Below, piece after piece: positions 1 to 7,375 of a stretch of 11,651 nucleotides of DNA. Position 1 is the first letter of the stretch. Each line of letters begins with the position of its first letter. The stretch is taken from assembly GCA_934385225.1 (NCBI GenBank), contig CAKRPQ010000068.1, forward strand, positions 1 through 11,651, read 5' to 3'. Position numbers and translations under genes: made by a program. The notes beneath the pieces were generated by a model. That model was not told where the DNA came from. It was given only the letters and a program-made list of their open reading frames with translations, and searched no databases. The stretch is from an uncultured Eubacteriales bacterium. GTDB lineage: Bacteria > Bacillota > Clostridia > Oscillospirales > CAG-272.

Positions 1-1
1 T

Positions 2-874
2 CTATGCAATTCGTACAGAGACTATTATTTCGATAAATATGTAAATGATTTTGATATTTCTCTCGATAATTTTTATGCCGAGACGGAAGATCTCGACTAT
101 ATGGACGCGGTGACGCTCCTGCAAAAAAAGGCGAACAAAATAACAAATTATCTCTACGGGCTTCAATATAAAAATTCATCGTTTGTGTCATCTGACGGTG
201 CCACATTTGCGTCGCTTGCGGCAAAAACGTCAAATCTCAGCTCGTCGCAGATATATGATGCGCTCTACGCTTTCGTTTTGCAGAACGGAATATCGAAGGA
301 CGCCAAGGTTTACGAAAGACGGCTCGCTTACATAAATTCAAGATACGGTTTTGACCGCGAGGAGCTTGACGCCGCCTATAACACGACTTCCGCCGCGGTT
401 AAAAGGTATGATAAGGATATGGCGCGCATAGTTCTCGTGCCGACGCTGGGGGACGACGGCAATTTCTATATGGGTCGCACGAACATCGGCATTGACGAGC
501 TGTCTCTGCAAGCGGTTGAGTTCAGCAGCAGCATAGCGACGCTCGAAAAGAGTATAAAGGATAACGAACTAAAAATAGAAAAATTCAAAAATGCCGTCGG
601 AAATACCGACGAAAATAAGCAGGCTGCGGACGAACTCATAAAAGAGATACAGATTTCGCTCAAAGTGCTTGCGGAGGAGGCGCGTTCTATCGGACGCGAA
701 TACTATTCAAACCGTATGAACCGCTGTGTTTCCGCCTCTGTTTATACGGACGGCATAATGTCGCAGGTAAAGAAAGCGGTGCCGATATTCGTTCTTGCAT
801 ACCTTGCGTTCTGGGCTTATAAAACGGCGCAGGGAATATCCGAAAATGTGAACGGAAAAAGGAGAAGCAGATGA
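2..874 (+). CDS. Wzz-like polysaccharide chain-length/export protein, C-terminal part (5' end outside window)
   Basis: The reading frame is open to the left edge, with no stop between base 2 and the first ATG at 101, so this is the 3' part of a longer gene, not a gene starting at 101. About 290 residues are visible. They are mostly hydrophilic and helical, with a likely coiled coil in the middle third, followed by one hydrophobic segment near the end (around AVPIFVLAYLAFWAY) and a short basic tail ending GKRRSR. This is the layout of the second half of a Wzz/polysaccharide co-polymerase: large extracytoplasmic domain, second membrane helix, short cytoplasmic tail. It aligns by eye with the extracytoplasmic part of the next gene (a shared DY(M/L)..V block followed by similar spacing), so the two look like tandem paralogues. 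The stop overlaps the next start as ATGA, implying translational coupling. The Wzz assignment rests on topology, paralogy and context; the diagnostic N-terminal domain is not in the window. Confidence 0.6.
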   Translation, partial: LCNSYRDYYFDKYVNDFDISLDNFYAETEDLDYMDAVTLLQKKANKITNYLYGLQYKNSSFVSSDGATFASLAAKTSNLSSSQIYDALYAFVLQNGISKDAKVYERRLAYINSRYGFDREELDAAYNTTSAAVKRYDKDMARIVLVPTLGDDGNFYMGRTNIGIDELSLQAVEFSSSIATLEKSIKDNELKIEKFKNAVGNTDENKQAADELIKEIQISLKVLAEEARSIGREYYSNRMNRCVSASVYTDGIMSQVKKAVPIFVLAYLAFWAYKTAQGISENVNGKRRSR

Positions 875-2748
875 TGGAAGAAAAAAAGATATTCACCTAT
901 ATAAAAAAGCTTTTTCCGTATATTTTCATTCTTTCCGCCTTCGCTTCGGTTTTTGTGAACTATTCGCTTAAAAAGCAGAGAACTTTCACCGCGTCCGCGG
1001 TAATAAACTACAACTACGAGGCGGCGGAGTCGGGCAAAACGCCGATAAATACCGATCTTGACGTCGGAGAGATAAAATCCTCCGCGATTATGAGTAAAGT
1101 AATAGACCGCCTTTCACTCTCGCAGAACTATTCGGTGGATAAACTCACCTCGCGCCTGTCCGTAACGCCTGTTCCCGACGCGGATAAGGAACGCAGAAAG
1201 GAAGCAAAGCTCGACGAGGGAGAGGAATACGTCTACGAGCCGACAACGTATATTGTTTCGTTTACGGCGTATAACGACGAAGGTGAAGGCTTTGCGCGAA
1301 TGATGCTCGACGAGGTTCTCGACACATATTTCTCCGTTTTCGGCGAGAACTATATAAACGTTGCGCACATAAGCAACAAGACCGAAAAAATATACGAGGG
1401 TAATTACGATTATCTTGAAACCGTCGAATATATCGACTCATGTATCGAAGAGACGATAAACGTGCTTTATCAGCGCAACGCGGCATACCCTTACTTCCGT
1501 TCGACAGAAACGGGGACGTCGTTCGACGACCTTATAGACGAGTTCGACTTTATAAGGAGCGTCACGCTCAAAGACCTTATCGCAAAGATATACAAGTATC
1601 AGGTGACGAAAAATGCCACGCTTCTCCGCGCAAATTACAGAACGAGAATTGACGACAATAAGATAAAGGCGGGAAACGAGATCGATATGTCGGACGATAT
1701 CGAGGAGGTTATGGCTGTATATGTAAAGAAAATGCGCGAGTCCGGAAATACAAATATCACATATGAGTACATCCTCGACACCGTCCACGAAAAGGATATA
1801 ACCGACGGTGACGGCAACGTAATATCGGGCGACAAGACCGTTACATACGACGAGCTTATCTACGCATGGCGCGATCATAACCTTAACGACCTGCTTGCGG
1901 CGATAGATACGGAATATTGTAATTTTGTTCTTGACGCTTTTGATGCCTGCACAGGCAAATGCGGAGGGATCTGCGCGAAATCCGAAAAAACGTGTACGCA
2001 GATATCGAATCCCGACTACGCAAATATCGAAGCCGATATAAAGAGCGAGATAGAGAGCGTTACGGACGAGCTTTCCGAGCTTTATAAAAACACGATACAG
2101 ACGGGAAACGAGTATAACGAGTACCTCGGCTGCAAAAATATATCCATTCTTTCGACGTCCTCCTCGCTCGCAAGTATTAACGTCGGTATTTACAGCGCGA
2201 TTGCCTTTGTTTTTATAATGGTCGTTTGCTGTGGCGGTGCGGTTCTTCTCGGAAGAATGAACGACATAATCATTTCAAACTTCTATACAGACAAAAAAAC
2301 GGGCTTCCGCAACCGTCTGTACTTTGATAAGTACCTTAAAAAGACGAGCAGAAAAATTCCCGATGACGGAACTGTGATCGTGTCGGTTTCGATAACGAAT
2401 CAAAGGGAGATAAACGACGCGCACGGCAGAGATGTCGGCGATGCGGTGATAAAGCTCTTTGCGGACGACCTTAAAATGGCGTTTGCTAAGATGAGAGCGA
2501 TGTATTTCTATAATGAAAATTCGCATTTTATCATAGTTCTTGAAAAGACGGACGCGATAACAGCCGATGACGCCCTGAGAATCTTCGGAATTACGCTTGA
2601 CGGCAGAGAATCCTGCGAAAACGTCGCCATAGACTATAAGATCGGCGTTGCGGAGACTTTCCGAGACAGAGTAAACTCGGTAAGAAAGCTCCTTGTCGAG
2701 GCTGTGAACAATTCCGCGGATTACAAATCCGAACCCGTAGGTAAATAA
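871..2748 (+). CDS. Wzz-like chain-length determinant fused to a degenerate GGDEF domain
   Basis: The 625-residue protein has an N-terminal membrane helix (about 12-30), a Wzz-type extracytoplasmic domain directly after it, a long helical extracytoplasmic region to about 435, a second helix (about 438-461), and a cytoplasmic domain (about 470-615). Wzz proteins set polymer length together with a Wzy polymerase, whose gene follows. The C-terminal domain has the GGDEF fold signature: TGFRNR at 477-482 (compare TGLPNR) and INDAHGRDVGD (compare IND.YGH..GD). However, the metal-binding DxD is SxT, the GGDEF signature is ENSHF (549-553), and no RxxD inhibitory site is seen, so cyclase activity is unlikely. 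The domain sits where Gram-negative co-polymerases carry a tyrosine kinase. Cys360, 364, 368 and 375 cluster in the extracytoplasmic part. Start: ATG 871 overlaps the upstream stop; ATG 874 is an equally possible start behind the AAAGGAG upstream. I am confident in the architecture, less so in the regulatory role. Confidence 0.75.
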   Translation: MMEEKKIFTYIKKLFPYIFILSAFASVFVNYSLKKQRTFTASAVINYNYEAAESGKTPINTDLDVGEIKSSAIMSKVIDRLSLSQNYSVDKLTSRLSVTPVPDADKERRKEAKLDEGEEYVYEPTTYIVSFTAYNDEGEGFARMMLDEVLDTYFSVFGENYINVAHISNKTEKIYEGNYDYLETVEYIDSCIEETINVLYQRNAAYPYFRSTETGTSFDDLIDEFDFIRSVTLKDLIAKIYKYQVTKNATLLRANYRTRIDDNKIKAGNEIDMSDDIEEVMAVYVKKMRESGNTNITYEYILDTVHEKDITDGDGNVISGDKTVTYDELIYAWRDHNLNDLLAAIDTEYCNFVLDAFDACTGKCGGICAKSEKTCTQISNPDYANIEADIKSEIESVTDELSELYKNTIQTGNEYNEYLGCKNISILSTSSSLASINVGIYSAIAFVFIMVVCCGGAVLLGRMNDIIISNFYTDKKTGFRNRLYFDKYLKKTSRKIPDDGTVIVSVSITNQREINDAHGRDVGDAVIKLFADDLKMAFAKMRAMYFYNENSHFIIVLEKTDAITADDALRIFGITLDGRESCENVAIDYKIGVAETFRDRVNSVRKLLVEAVNNSADYKSEPVGK

Positions 2749-2777
2749 TCGTAAAAAGGGAGAAAGGGGGCGAAAAT

Positions 2778-4058
2778 ATGCTGTTACGGAAAACGGCGAA
2801 CGCTTTTGTAAAGGTTTATTTTACCGCGCTTGCGTTTATGATGTACTTTTTCATAAACGAGGTTGCGTACGTCGGCGGAATAGGCGTGACGTACCGCCAT
2901 ATTTTCGCGCTCGCGATAATTGCGTCGGTCTTTCTCCTGTTTCTTGCAAGTCCCGATGTGTCGAGAGGCGCCGTCTCTCTGAAATCCGCTCTCGTCTACG
3001 CTTTGCCGCTTCTCGTGGTGCTCGTTTCGTCGATGCTCGTCTGGGTCGTCGATAAGAGCGATATATCTACGATAATGCGCGGAATTTCGGGCTGTATGAT
3101 TTACACAAATCAGCTTTCGTGCGCGCTTGCGGCGGCTGCACTGCTTTACGTTTTCGGCGAGGACGGCATATGGTATAATATGCTCGCGCTCGTTTCCGCC
3201 AACCTTTTTATGATAGTGCGTATAATGCTCTCGGACGGTATCGCCGCATATATGAAAGAATTTTTCGTCCTTCTTTTCAGCTTCGCGGGTAATACGGGAG
3301 AAGTCATTGTCAAGGCGGAGATACACGAGCTTGCGTTCTGTATCGGTGCGTACCTGATCTATATGCTTTTTAAGCCGAAGAAAAAGCTTTGGTTTTGGCT
3401 CCTTTTCGGAGCGGCGTCGTTCTGCTTCCTTTCCGCTCTCAAACGTATCGCCGTAGTCGCGATGGCTGTCGTCGTATTCATCGCTCTTGTAATGCGTCTT
3501 GCGGGAAAACTGTCAAAAAGAACCGCCTGCGTGCTTGCGAATACTTTAATGATAGTCTTTTCCGTGCTTCTTGTCGCCTATATCGCGGCAATAAAGGCGG
3601 GCGTTTTTACAGTGCTTGAAAACGCGGGTATCGACACGAGCGGACGCGCGTATGTCTATTCACACGTTGACGGGTACTACCGTTTTTCACCGTCGTTTGT
3701 CGGCAACGGAATAGGTTTTCTTACATATCGCCTGAATGAGGTCGATTCGCTCGGCGTGTCGGCTGTGCATAACGATTTTCTCCAATTCTATATAGACCTC
3801 GGATTTTTCGGTTATATTCTCTGGATCCTTTCAATGACACTTCTGCGCACGGCGTATTTCGGCAGAAAGGGCGACGGCGAGACAGCGACGGTAGCTGCCC
3901 TTTTGATAGTATATCTCATTATCGTTTCGAGTACGGATAATACGATAAATTACCCGCTTCTGACAACTGTTATCGGCGTGCTTATAATCGGCAACAAATA
4001 CGACGAAAAAGCGTCTAAACAGAGCGAATATTTTGAGACGCACCCGTTTGGAGTATAG
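2778..4058 (+). CDS. Wzy/O-antigen-ligase family polysaccharide polymerase
   Basis: A 426-residue, very hydrophobic protein with roughly ten membrane-spanning segments and one larger hydrophilic loop between about 275 and 345. That loop holds the pattern typical of Wzy polymerases and WaaL-type ligases: DTSGR at 286-290, then a GNG.GF stretch, then VHNDFLQFY from 330 followed by DLGFFG. Wzy joins lipid-linked repeat units on the outer face of the membrane; ligases of the same superfamily transfer finished chains. Its position straight after two Wzz-like genes and before glycosyltransferases favours a polymerase. A strong ribosome binding site (AAAGGGGG, 2763-2770) lies 7 nt before the ATG, and the gene starts 29 bp after the previous stop. 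Wzy proteins diverge fast, so polymerase versus ligase cannot be settled from sequence alone. Confidence 0.8.
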   Translation: MLLRKTANAFVKVYFTALAFMMYFFINEVAYVGGIGVTYRHIFALAIIASVFLLFLASPDVSRGAVSLKSALVYALPLLVVLVSSMLVWVVDKSDISTIMRGISGCMIYTNQLSCALAAAALLYVFGEDGIWYNMLALVSANLFMIVRIMLSDGIAAYMKEFFVLLFSFAGNTGEVIVKAEIHELAFCIGAYLIYMLFKPKKKLWFWLLFGAASFCFLSALKRIAVVAMAVVVFIALVMRLAGKLSKRTACVLANTLMIVFSVLLVAYIAAIKAGVFTVLENAGIDTSGRAYVYSHVDGYYRFSPSFVGNGIGFLTYRLNEVDSLGVSAVHNDFLQFYIDLGFFGYILWILSMTLLRTAYFGRKGDGETATVAALLIVYLIIVSSTDNTINYPLLTTVIGVLIIGNKYDEKASKQSEYFETHPFGV

Positions 4059-4063
4059 ATAAA

Positions 4064-5275
4064 ATGAAGATTTTGATGGTTAATAAATTTCTTTACCCGC
4101 GCGGCGGTGCGGAGAGTTATATGCTCGGTGTCGGAAAGTATTTCGAGGCGCAGGGACATCACGTCGAATATTTCGGAATGTACGACGAAAAGAACACCGT
4201 GGAAAACAGCGCGCAAGAATATACGACGAATATGGATTTTCACGGCAAGACCCTTTCGCGTTTTCTCTACCCGCTTCGCATCGTTTATTCGCGCGAGGCA
4301 AGACGCAAAATAGGGAAGGTGCTTGACACCCTCAGCCCCGATGTCGTTCATATGAACAATATCAATTTTCAGCTCACGCCCGCAATTATCGATGCCGTTA
4401 AAGAGCGGGGGATACCGCTCGTTCAGACGGTTCACGATTATCAGATGATCTGCCCGAATCACCTTCTCTACGATTTCGGAAAGAAACAGGTCTGCGAAAA
4501 GTGCGTCGGCAGCAGTAAAATGCCGTGCATAAAAAATCGCTGCATTCACGGCTCACTTGCAAAGAGCGTTATAGGTACTTTTGAATCTTTCTTTTATAAG
4601 AAACGCGGCACATACAAAAAAGTCGATATGTATATCTGTCCGAGCGAATTTCTGCGCGGGAAACTGATGAAGAATGCCCGTGAAGTTTACGACGGGAGAA
4701 CGACGGTTCTGCACAATTTTGTTGAGAAGAAAACGATTTCTCCGAGTGCCGTGAGTCCTTTTCCGTTCCGTTATGTCGCTTTTGCGGGACGGCTCAGTTA
4801 TGAAAAGGGAACGGCGGTTCTTTCCGAGGCGGCAAAATTGCTCCCGCACGTCAATTTTGTCGTTATGGGTGCGGGTCAGGAGGAAAAAGCATTTTCGGGA
4901 CTTCCGAATGTAACGATGACGGGATTTGTCACGGGCGATACGCTCGCCTGCAATATCGCATTCGCCGATGTTCTTGCCGTTCCGTCTGTCTGCTACGAAA
5001 ATTGCCCGCTCTCAATACTTGAAGCGCGTGTTCTCGGCGTTCCGAGCGTTACGATGAATATGGGCGGAATGGCGGAGCTTGTCGGAGACGGTGTGACGGG
5101 AGTTCTTTCCGCGTCTCCCGACCCGCGCAATTTTGCCGCGGCACTTGAAAGAGCACTGTCGGACGACGAAAAACTTGAAAAAATGAAGAAAAACTGCCTT
5201 GACGCTTCGCGTGAAGCACTTTCGCTTGACGAATACTGTGCCGAGGTGATGAAAATATATAAAAGCCTTATCTAA
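4064..5275 (+). CDS. GT4-family glycosyltransferase (GT-B fold)
   Basis: A 403-residue protein of normal length for GT4 retaining glycosyltransferases, which move a sugar from a nucleotide-sugar donor to a lipid-linked acceptor at the inner membrane face. The N-terminal acceptor domain begins MKILMVNKF and has the PRGGAE motif near residue 15. The C-terminal donor domain begins around FAGRLSYEKG and contains the E-x7-E motif as Glu312 and Glu320, followed by GVPSV and GGMAELV. A cysteine group (130, 144, 147, 155, 160) sits in the N-terminal domain; this type of insert recurs in some GT4 enzymes and may bind metal. The gene starts 5 bp after the polymerase stop, with GGAG at 4050-4053 inside the preceding gene. 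The sugar specificity cannot be told. Confidence 0.88.
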   Translation: MKILMVNKFLYPRGGAESYMLGVGKYFEAQGHHVEYFGMYDEKNTVENSAQEYTTNMDFHGKTLSRFLYPLRIVYSREARRKIGKVLDTLSPDVVHMNNINFQLTPAIIDAVKERGIPLVQTVHDYQMICPNHLLYDFGKKQVCEKCVGSSKMPCIKNRCIHGSLAKSVIGTFESFFYKKRGTYKKVDMYICPSEFLRGKLMKNAREVYDGRTTVLHNFVEKKTISPSAVSPFPFRYVAFAGRLSYEKGTAVLSEAAKLLPHVNFVVMGAGQEEKAFSGLPNVTMTGFVTGDTLACNIAFADVLAVPSVCYENCPLSILEARVLGVPSVTMNMGGMAELVGDGVTGVLSASPDPRNFAAALERALSDDEKLEKMKKNCLDASREALSLDEYCAEVMKIYKSLI

Positions 5276-5302
5276 AAATTCAGAGGAAAAAGGAGCGAAA
5301 AA

Positions 5303-6361
5303 ATGGCAAAGGTCAGCGTTACGGTGCCCGTTTACAAAACAGAAAAATATCTTGAACGCTGCGTCGGCGCTCTTCTTTGCCAGACGCTTGAAGATATAGA
5401 GATAATTCTCGTTGACGACGGCTCTCCCGACGCCTGTCCCGAAATGTGCGACAGATTTGCGGAGACGGACGAGCGGATAAAAGTTGTTCACCGTGAAAAC
5501 GGCGGACTCGGATTTGCGAGAAATTCGGGGATAGATGTCTCGACGGGAGAGTTTATAGGCTTTGTCGATTCCGATGATTACGTTTCTCCCGATATGTTCG
5601 AAAAACTCTATAACGCCGCGAAAGAACACGACGCACAGATCGCGATGAGCGGACTTTGCTGCGTCGGCGGAATTATGGTTTCGAAAGAGGACGATGTGCA
5701 GTATATAAACTGCTTTGACAAAACCGAGATTTTCGATGGCACGGACGGCATAAATCGCCTGATGCTTTCGGTGTCGGGCGCGCTTCCGCACGAAAAGGAG
5801 GACAGCCGATACGGTTTCAGCAGCGTTAAGAATATTTACCGCGCGGATATTATAAAGGGCAAAAACATACGCTTTCTTTCCGAGCGGGACGTTATGAGCG
5901 AGGACGTGTTCTTCATGCTCGATTTTCTCGTAAACACCGAACGTGCGGTCGGAATTGCGGGCGCGTACTATTACTATTGCCGAAACGGCGGGTCGCTCTC
6001 AAAAAGCTACCGTGCCGATAGGTTTGAGAAGTGCAAATTGCTGGTCGGGGAAATAAACCGACGTCTCGGCGCGCGAATGCCCGAAAGCGAATACAGAATT
6101 TATACAGACAGACTTATGCAGGCATATGCGCGCGCAGCATGTATGCAGGAGATACAGTTTTCGCATTTTAATCGCATAAACGAGAGGGAGCTTGACGCGC
6201 GTCTAAAAAAAATATGCCGATCGGAGGAGATACAAGGCGTGTTGTCGCGCTATCCTTGGTATAAACTGCCGCCGAAACAGGCACTTTTTGCGGCGACGAT
6301 GAAATTTTCGATGATAAAGCTCCAAAAAATGCTCGTCAGGGCAAGAAACGGGAGGCGATGA
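5303..6361 (+). CDS. GT2-family glycosyltransferase (first of three)
   Basis: A 352-residue GT-A fold inverting glycosyltransferase. The N-terminus is the classic GT2 start (VSVTVPVYKTEKYLERC), followed by the nucleotide-binding VDDGSPD (37-43), ENGGLGFARNSG, and the metal-binding DSDD (89-92, the DxD motif). After about residue 110 the sequence is variable, as usual for acceptor-binding halves, and there is no convincing membrane helix, so the enzyme is probably cytoplasmic or peripheral. AGGAG at 5291-5295 lies 7 nt before the ATG, 27 bp after the GT4 stop. It closely resembles the next gene product over the first 100 residues, especially the VDDGSPD-x-CP block and the ENGGL block, suggesting duplication. 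Donor and acceptor sugars are unknown. Confidence 0.88.
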   Translation: MAKVSVTVPVYKTEKYLERCVGALLCQTLEDIEIILVDDGSPDACPEMCDRFAETDERIKVVHRENGGLGFARNSGIDVSTGEFIGFVDSDDYVSPDMFEKLYNAAKEHDAQIAMSGLCCVGGIMVSKEDDVQYINCFDKTEIFDGTDGINRLMLSVSGALPHEKEDSRYGFSSVKNIYRADIIKGKNIRFLSERDVMSEDVFFMLDFLVNTERAVGIAGAYYYYCRNGGSLSKSYRADRFEKCKLLVGEINRRLGARMPESEYRIYTDRLMQAYARAACMQEIQFSHFNRINERELDARLKKICRSEEIQGVLSRYPWYKLPPKQALFAATMKFSMIKLQKMLVRARNGRR

Positions 6362-6365
6362 GAAT

Positions 6366-7364
6366 ATGTTTTTTTCGGTGATCGTGCCTGTCTACGGTGT
6401 TGAAAAATACCTCCGCGAATGTGTTGACAGTATTCTTTCGCAGGATTTTGCCGATTTTGAGCTTGTTCTCGTCGATGACGGTTCGCCCGATACCTGCCCG
6501 AAGATATGCGACGAATACGCCGCAAAAGACGGGCGCGTAAAAGTGATACATAAAGAGAACGGCGGTCTTGTTTCGGCAAGACAGACGGGGATCGAAGCCG
6601 CCGCGGGCGATTACATAATAAACGTCGACGGCGACGACAGCGTTCGGGACGGATATTTCGCGGCGGCAAGCAGAATAATCGGCGAGTATGATCCCGACGT
6701 AATAACCTTTGCGATAAATTACGCTTATGAGGACGGAAGATCCGTGTGCGACGCCGAACCGATTCCCGTCGGACTTTACCGCGGTAAGAGTAAAAGGACG
6801 ATAACGGACAAAATGCTTCTGACACCCGATATGAAGCATATGCACTATTACGTCTGGGGAAAGGTTTTCAGGCGCGGAACGGTTAAGGCGCATCAGGCGG
6901 CTGTAAATACCGAAATTTCAATGGGCGAGGACGTGTGCTGTCTTATTCCGACGTATTTTCGCGCCGAAAGCATATACGTTTCGGACGTTTCGGTCTATAA
7001 CTGCCGATGCCGTGCGGAGTCGATGTCAAGGAAGTTCGATCCGAACCACTTCCTTGAAATAGTTCTCGGTGCAAATCTGCTCGAAAGGTCGCTTGCGGGA
7101 GCGTCTGCCGACATTACGGAGCAAATCGACCGCTATGCGGCGTTTATGTGCTTTGTACTGCTTTGTTCCGCCGCCGAGGCGGGATGCCGCGGCGCCGTCG
7201 ATAGTCTTCGCAAAATGTGGAAAGACGGCTTTGAAAAATATGTAAAAAAAGCAAGGTTCAACGGTATAACGGTAAAGAGCAGAACCGCGATGTTTCTTCT
7301 GAAAAGCGGACGGATAAATGCGGCATACGATTTTTTAAGATTTTGTCAAAAAATAAAGAGATAA
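6366..7364 (+). CDS. GT2-family glycosyltransferase (second of three)
   Basis: A 332-residue GT2 enzyme with the standard opening (FSVIVPVYGVEKYL), VDDGSPD at 36-42, KENGGLVSARQTG, and DGDD at 88-91 as the metal-binding DxD motif. The C-terminal half is variable and ends in a basic tail without a clear membrane helix. It is probably a paralogue of the preceding gene, diverged mainly in the acceptor half, which fits two transferases adding different residues of one repeat unit. It starts 4 bp after the previous stop, and its ribosome binding site (GGAGG, 6351-6355) lies inside that gene, about 10 nt from the ATG. Specificity is unknown. Confidence 0.87.
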   Translation: MFFSVIVPVYGVEKYLRECVDSILSQDFADFELVLVDDGSPDTCPKICDEYAAKDGRVKVIHKENGGLVSARQTGIEAAAGDYIINVDGDDSVRDGYFAAASRIIGEYDPDVITFAINYAYEDGRSVCDAEPIPVGLYRGKSKRTITDKMLLTPDMKHMHYYVWGKVFRRGTVKAHQAAVNTEISMGEDVCCLIPTYFRAESIYVSDVSVYNCRCRAESMSRKFDPNHFLEIVLGANLLERSLAGASADITEQIDRYAAFMCFVLLCSAAEAGCRGAVDSLRKMWKDGFEKYVKKARFNGITVKSRTAMFLLKSGRINAAYDFLRFCQKIKR

Positions 7365-7367
7365 GGA
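7363..7367 (+). promoter_or_regulatory. Ribosome binding site fixing the third GT2 start
   Basis: AAGGA 8 nt before ATG 7376, overlapping the stop of the second GT2 gene (7362-7364). It favours ATG 7376 over TTG 7343. Confidence 0.65.
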
Positions 7368-7375
7368 CGGTAACA

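Noticed and set aside
101..874. Treating ATG 101 as the start of the first gene
   Set aside because: The frame stays open back to base 2 and no ribosome binding site precedes ATG 101; the gene continues beyond the left edge.
1948..1995. Radical-SAM or haem-binding motif in the Cys cluster of the Wzz-GGDEF protein
   Set aside because: The spacing is C-x3-C-x3-C-x6-C, not CxxxCxxC or CxxCH, and the region is predicted to be extracytoplasmic.
2749..2777. A c-di-GMP riboswitch or promoter between operon genes
   Set aside because: The intergenic gaps of the plus-strand operon are at most 29 bp and filled by ribosome binding sites, too short for a riboswitch aptamer.
5012..5791. 259-residue open frame on the minus strand
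   Set aside because: It lies opposite the GT4 and first GT2 genes, which have clear motifs and ribosome sites. The translation has no recognisable domain, so it is a shadow of codon bias.
7343..7375. TTG 7343 as start of the third GT2 gene
   Set aside because: It would overlap the previous gene by 22 bp, and ATG 7376 has a well-placed AAGGA.
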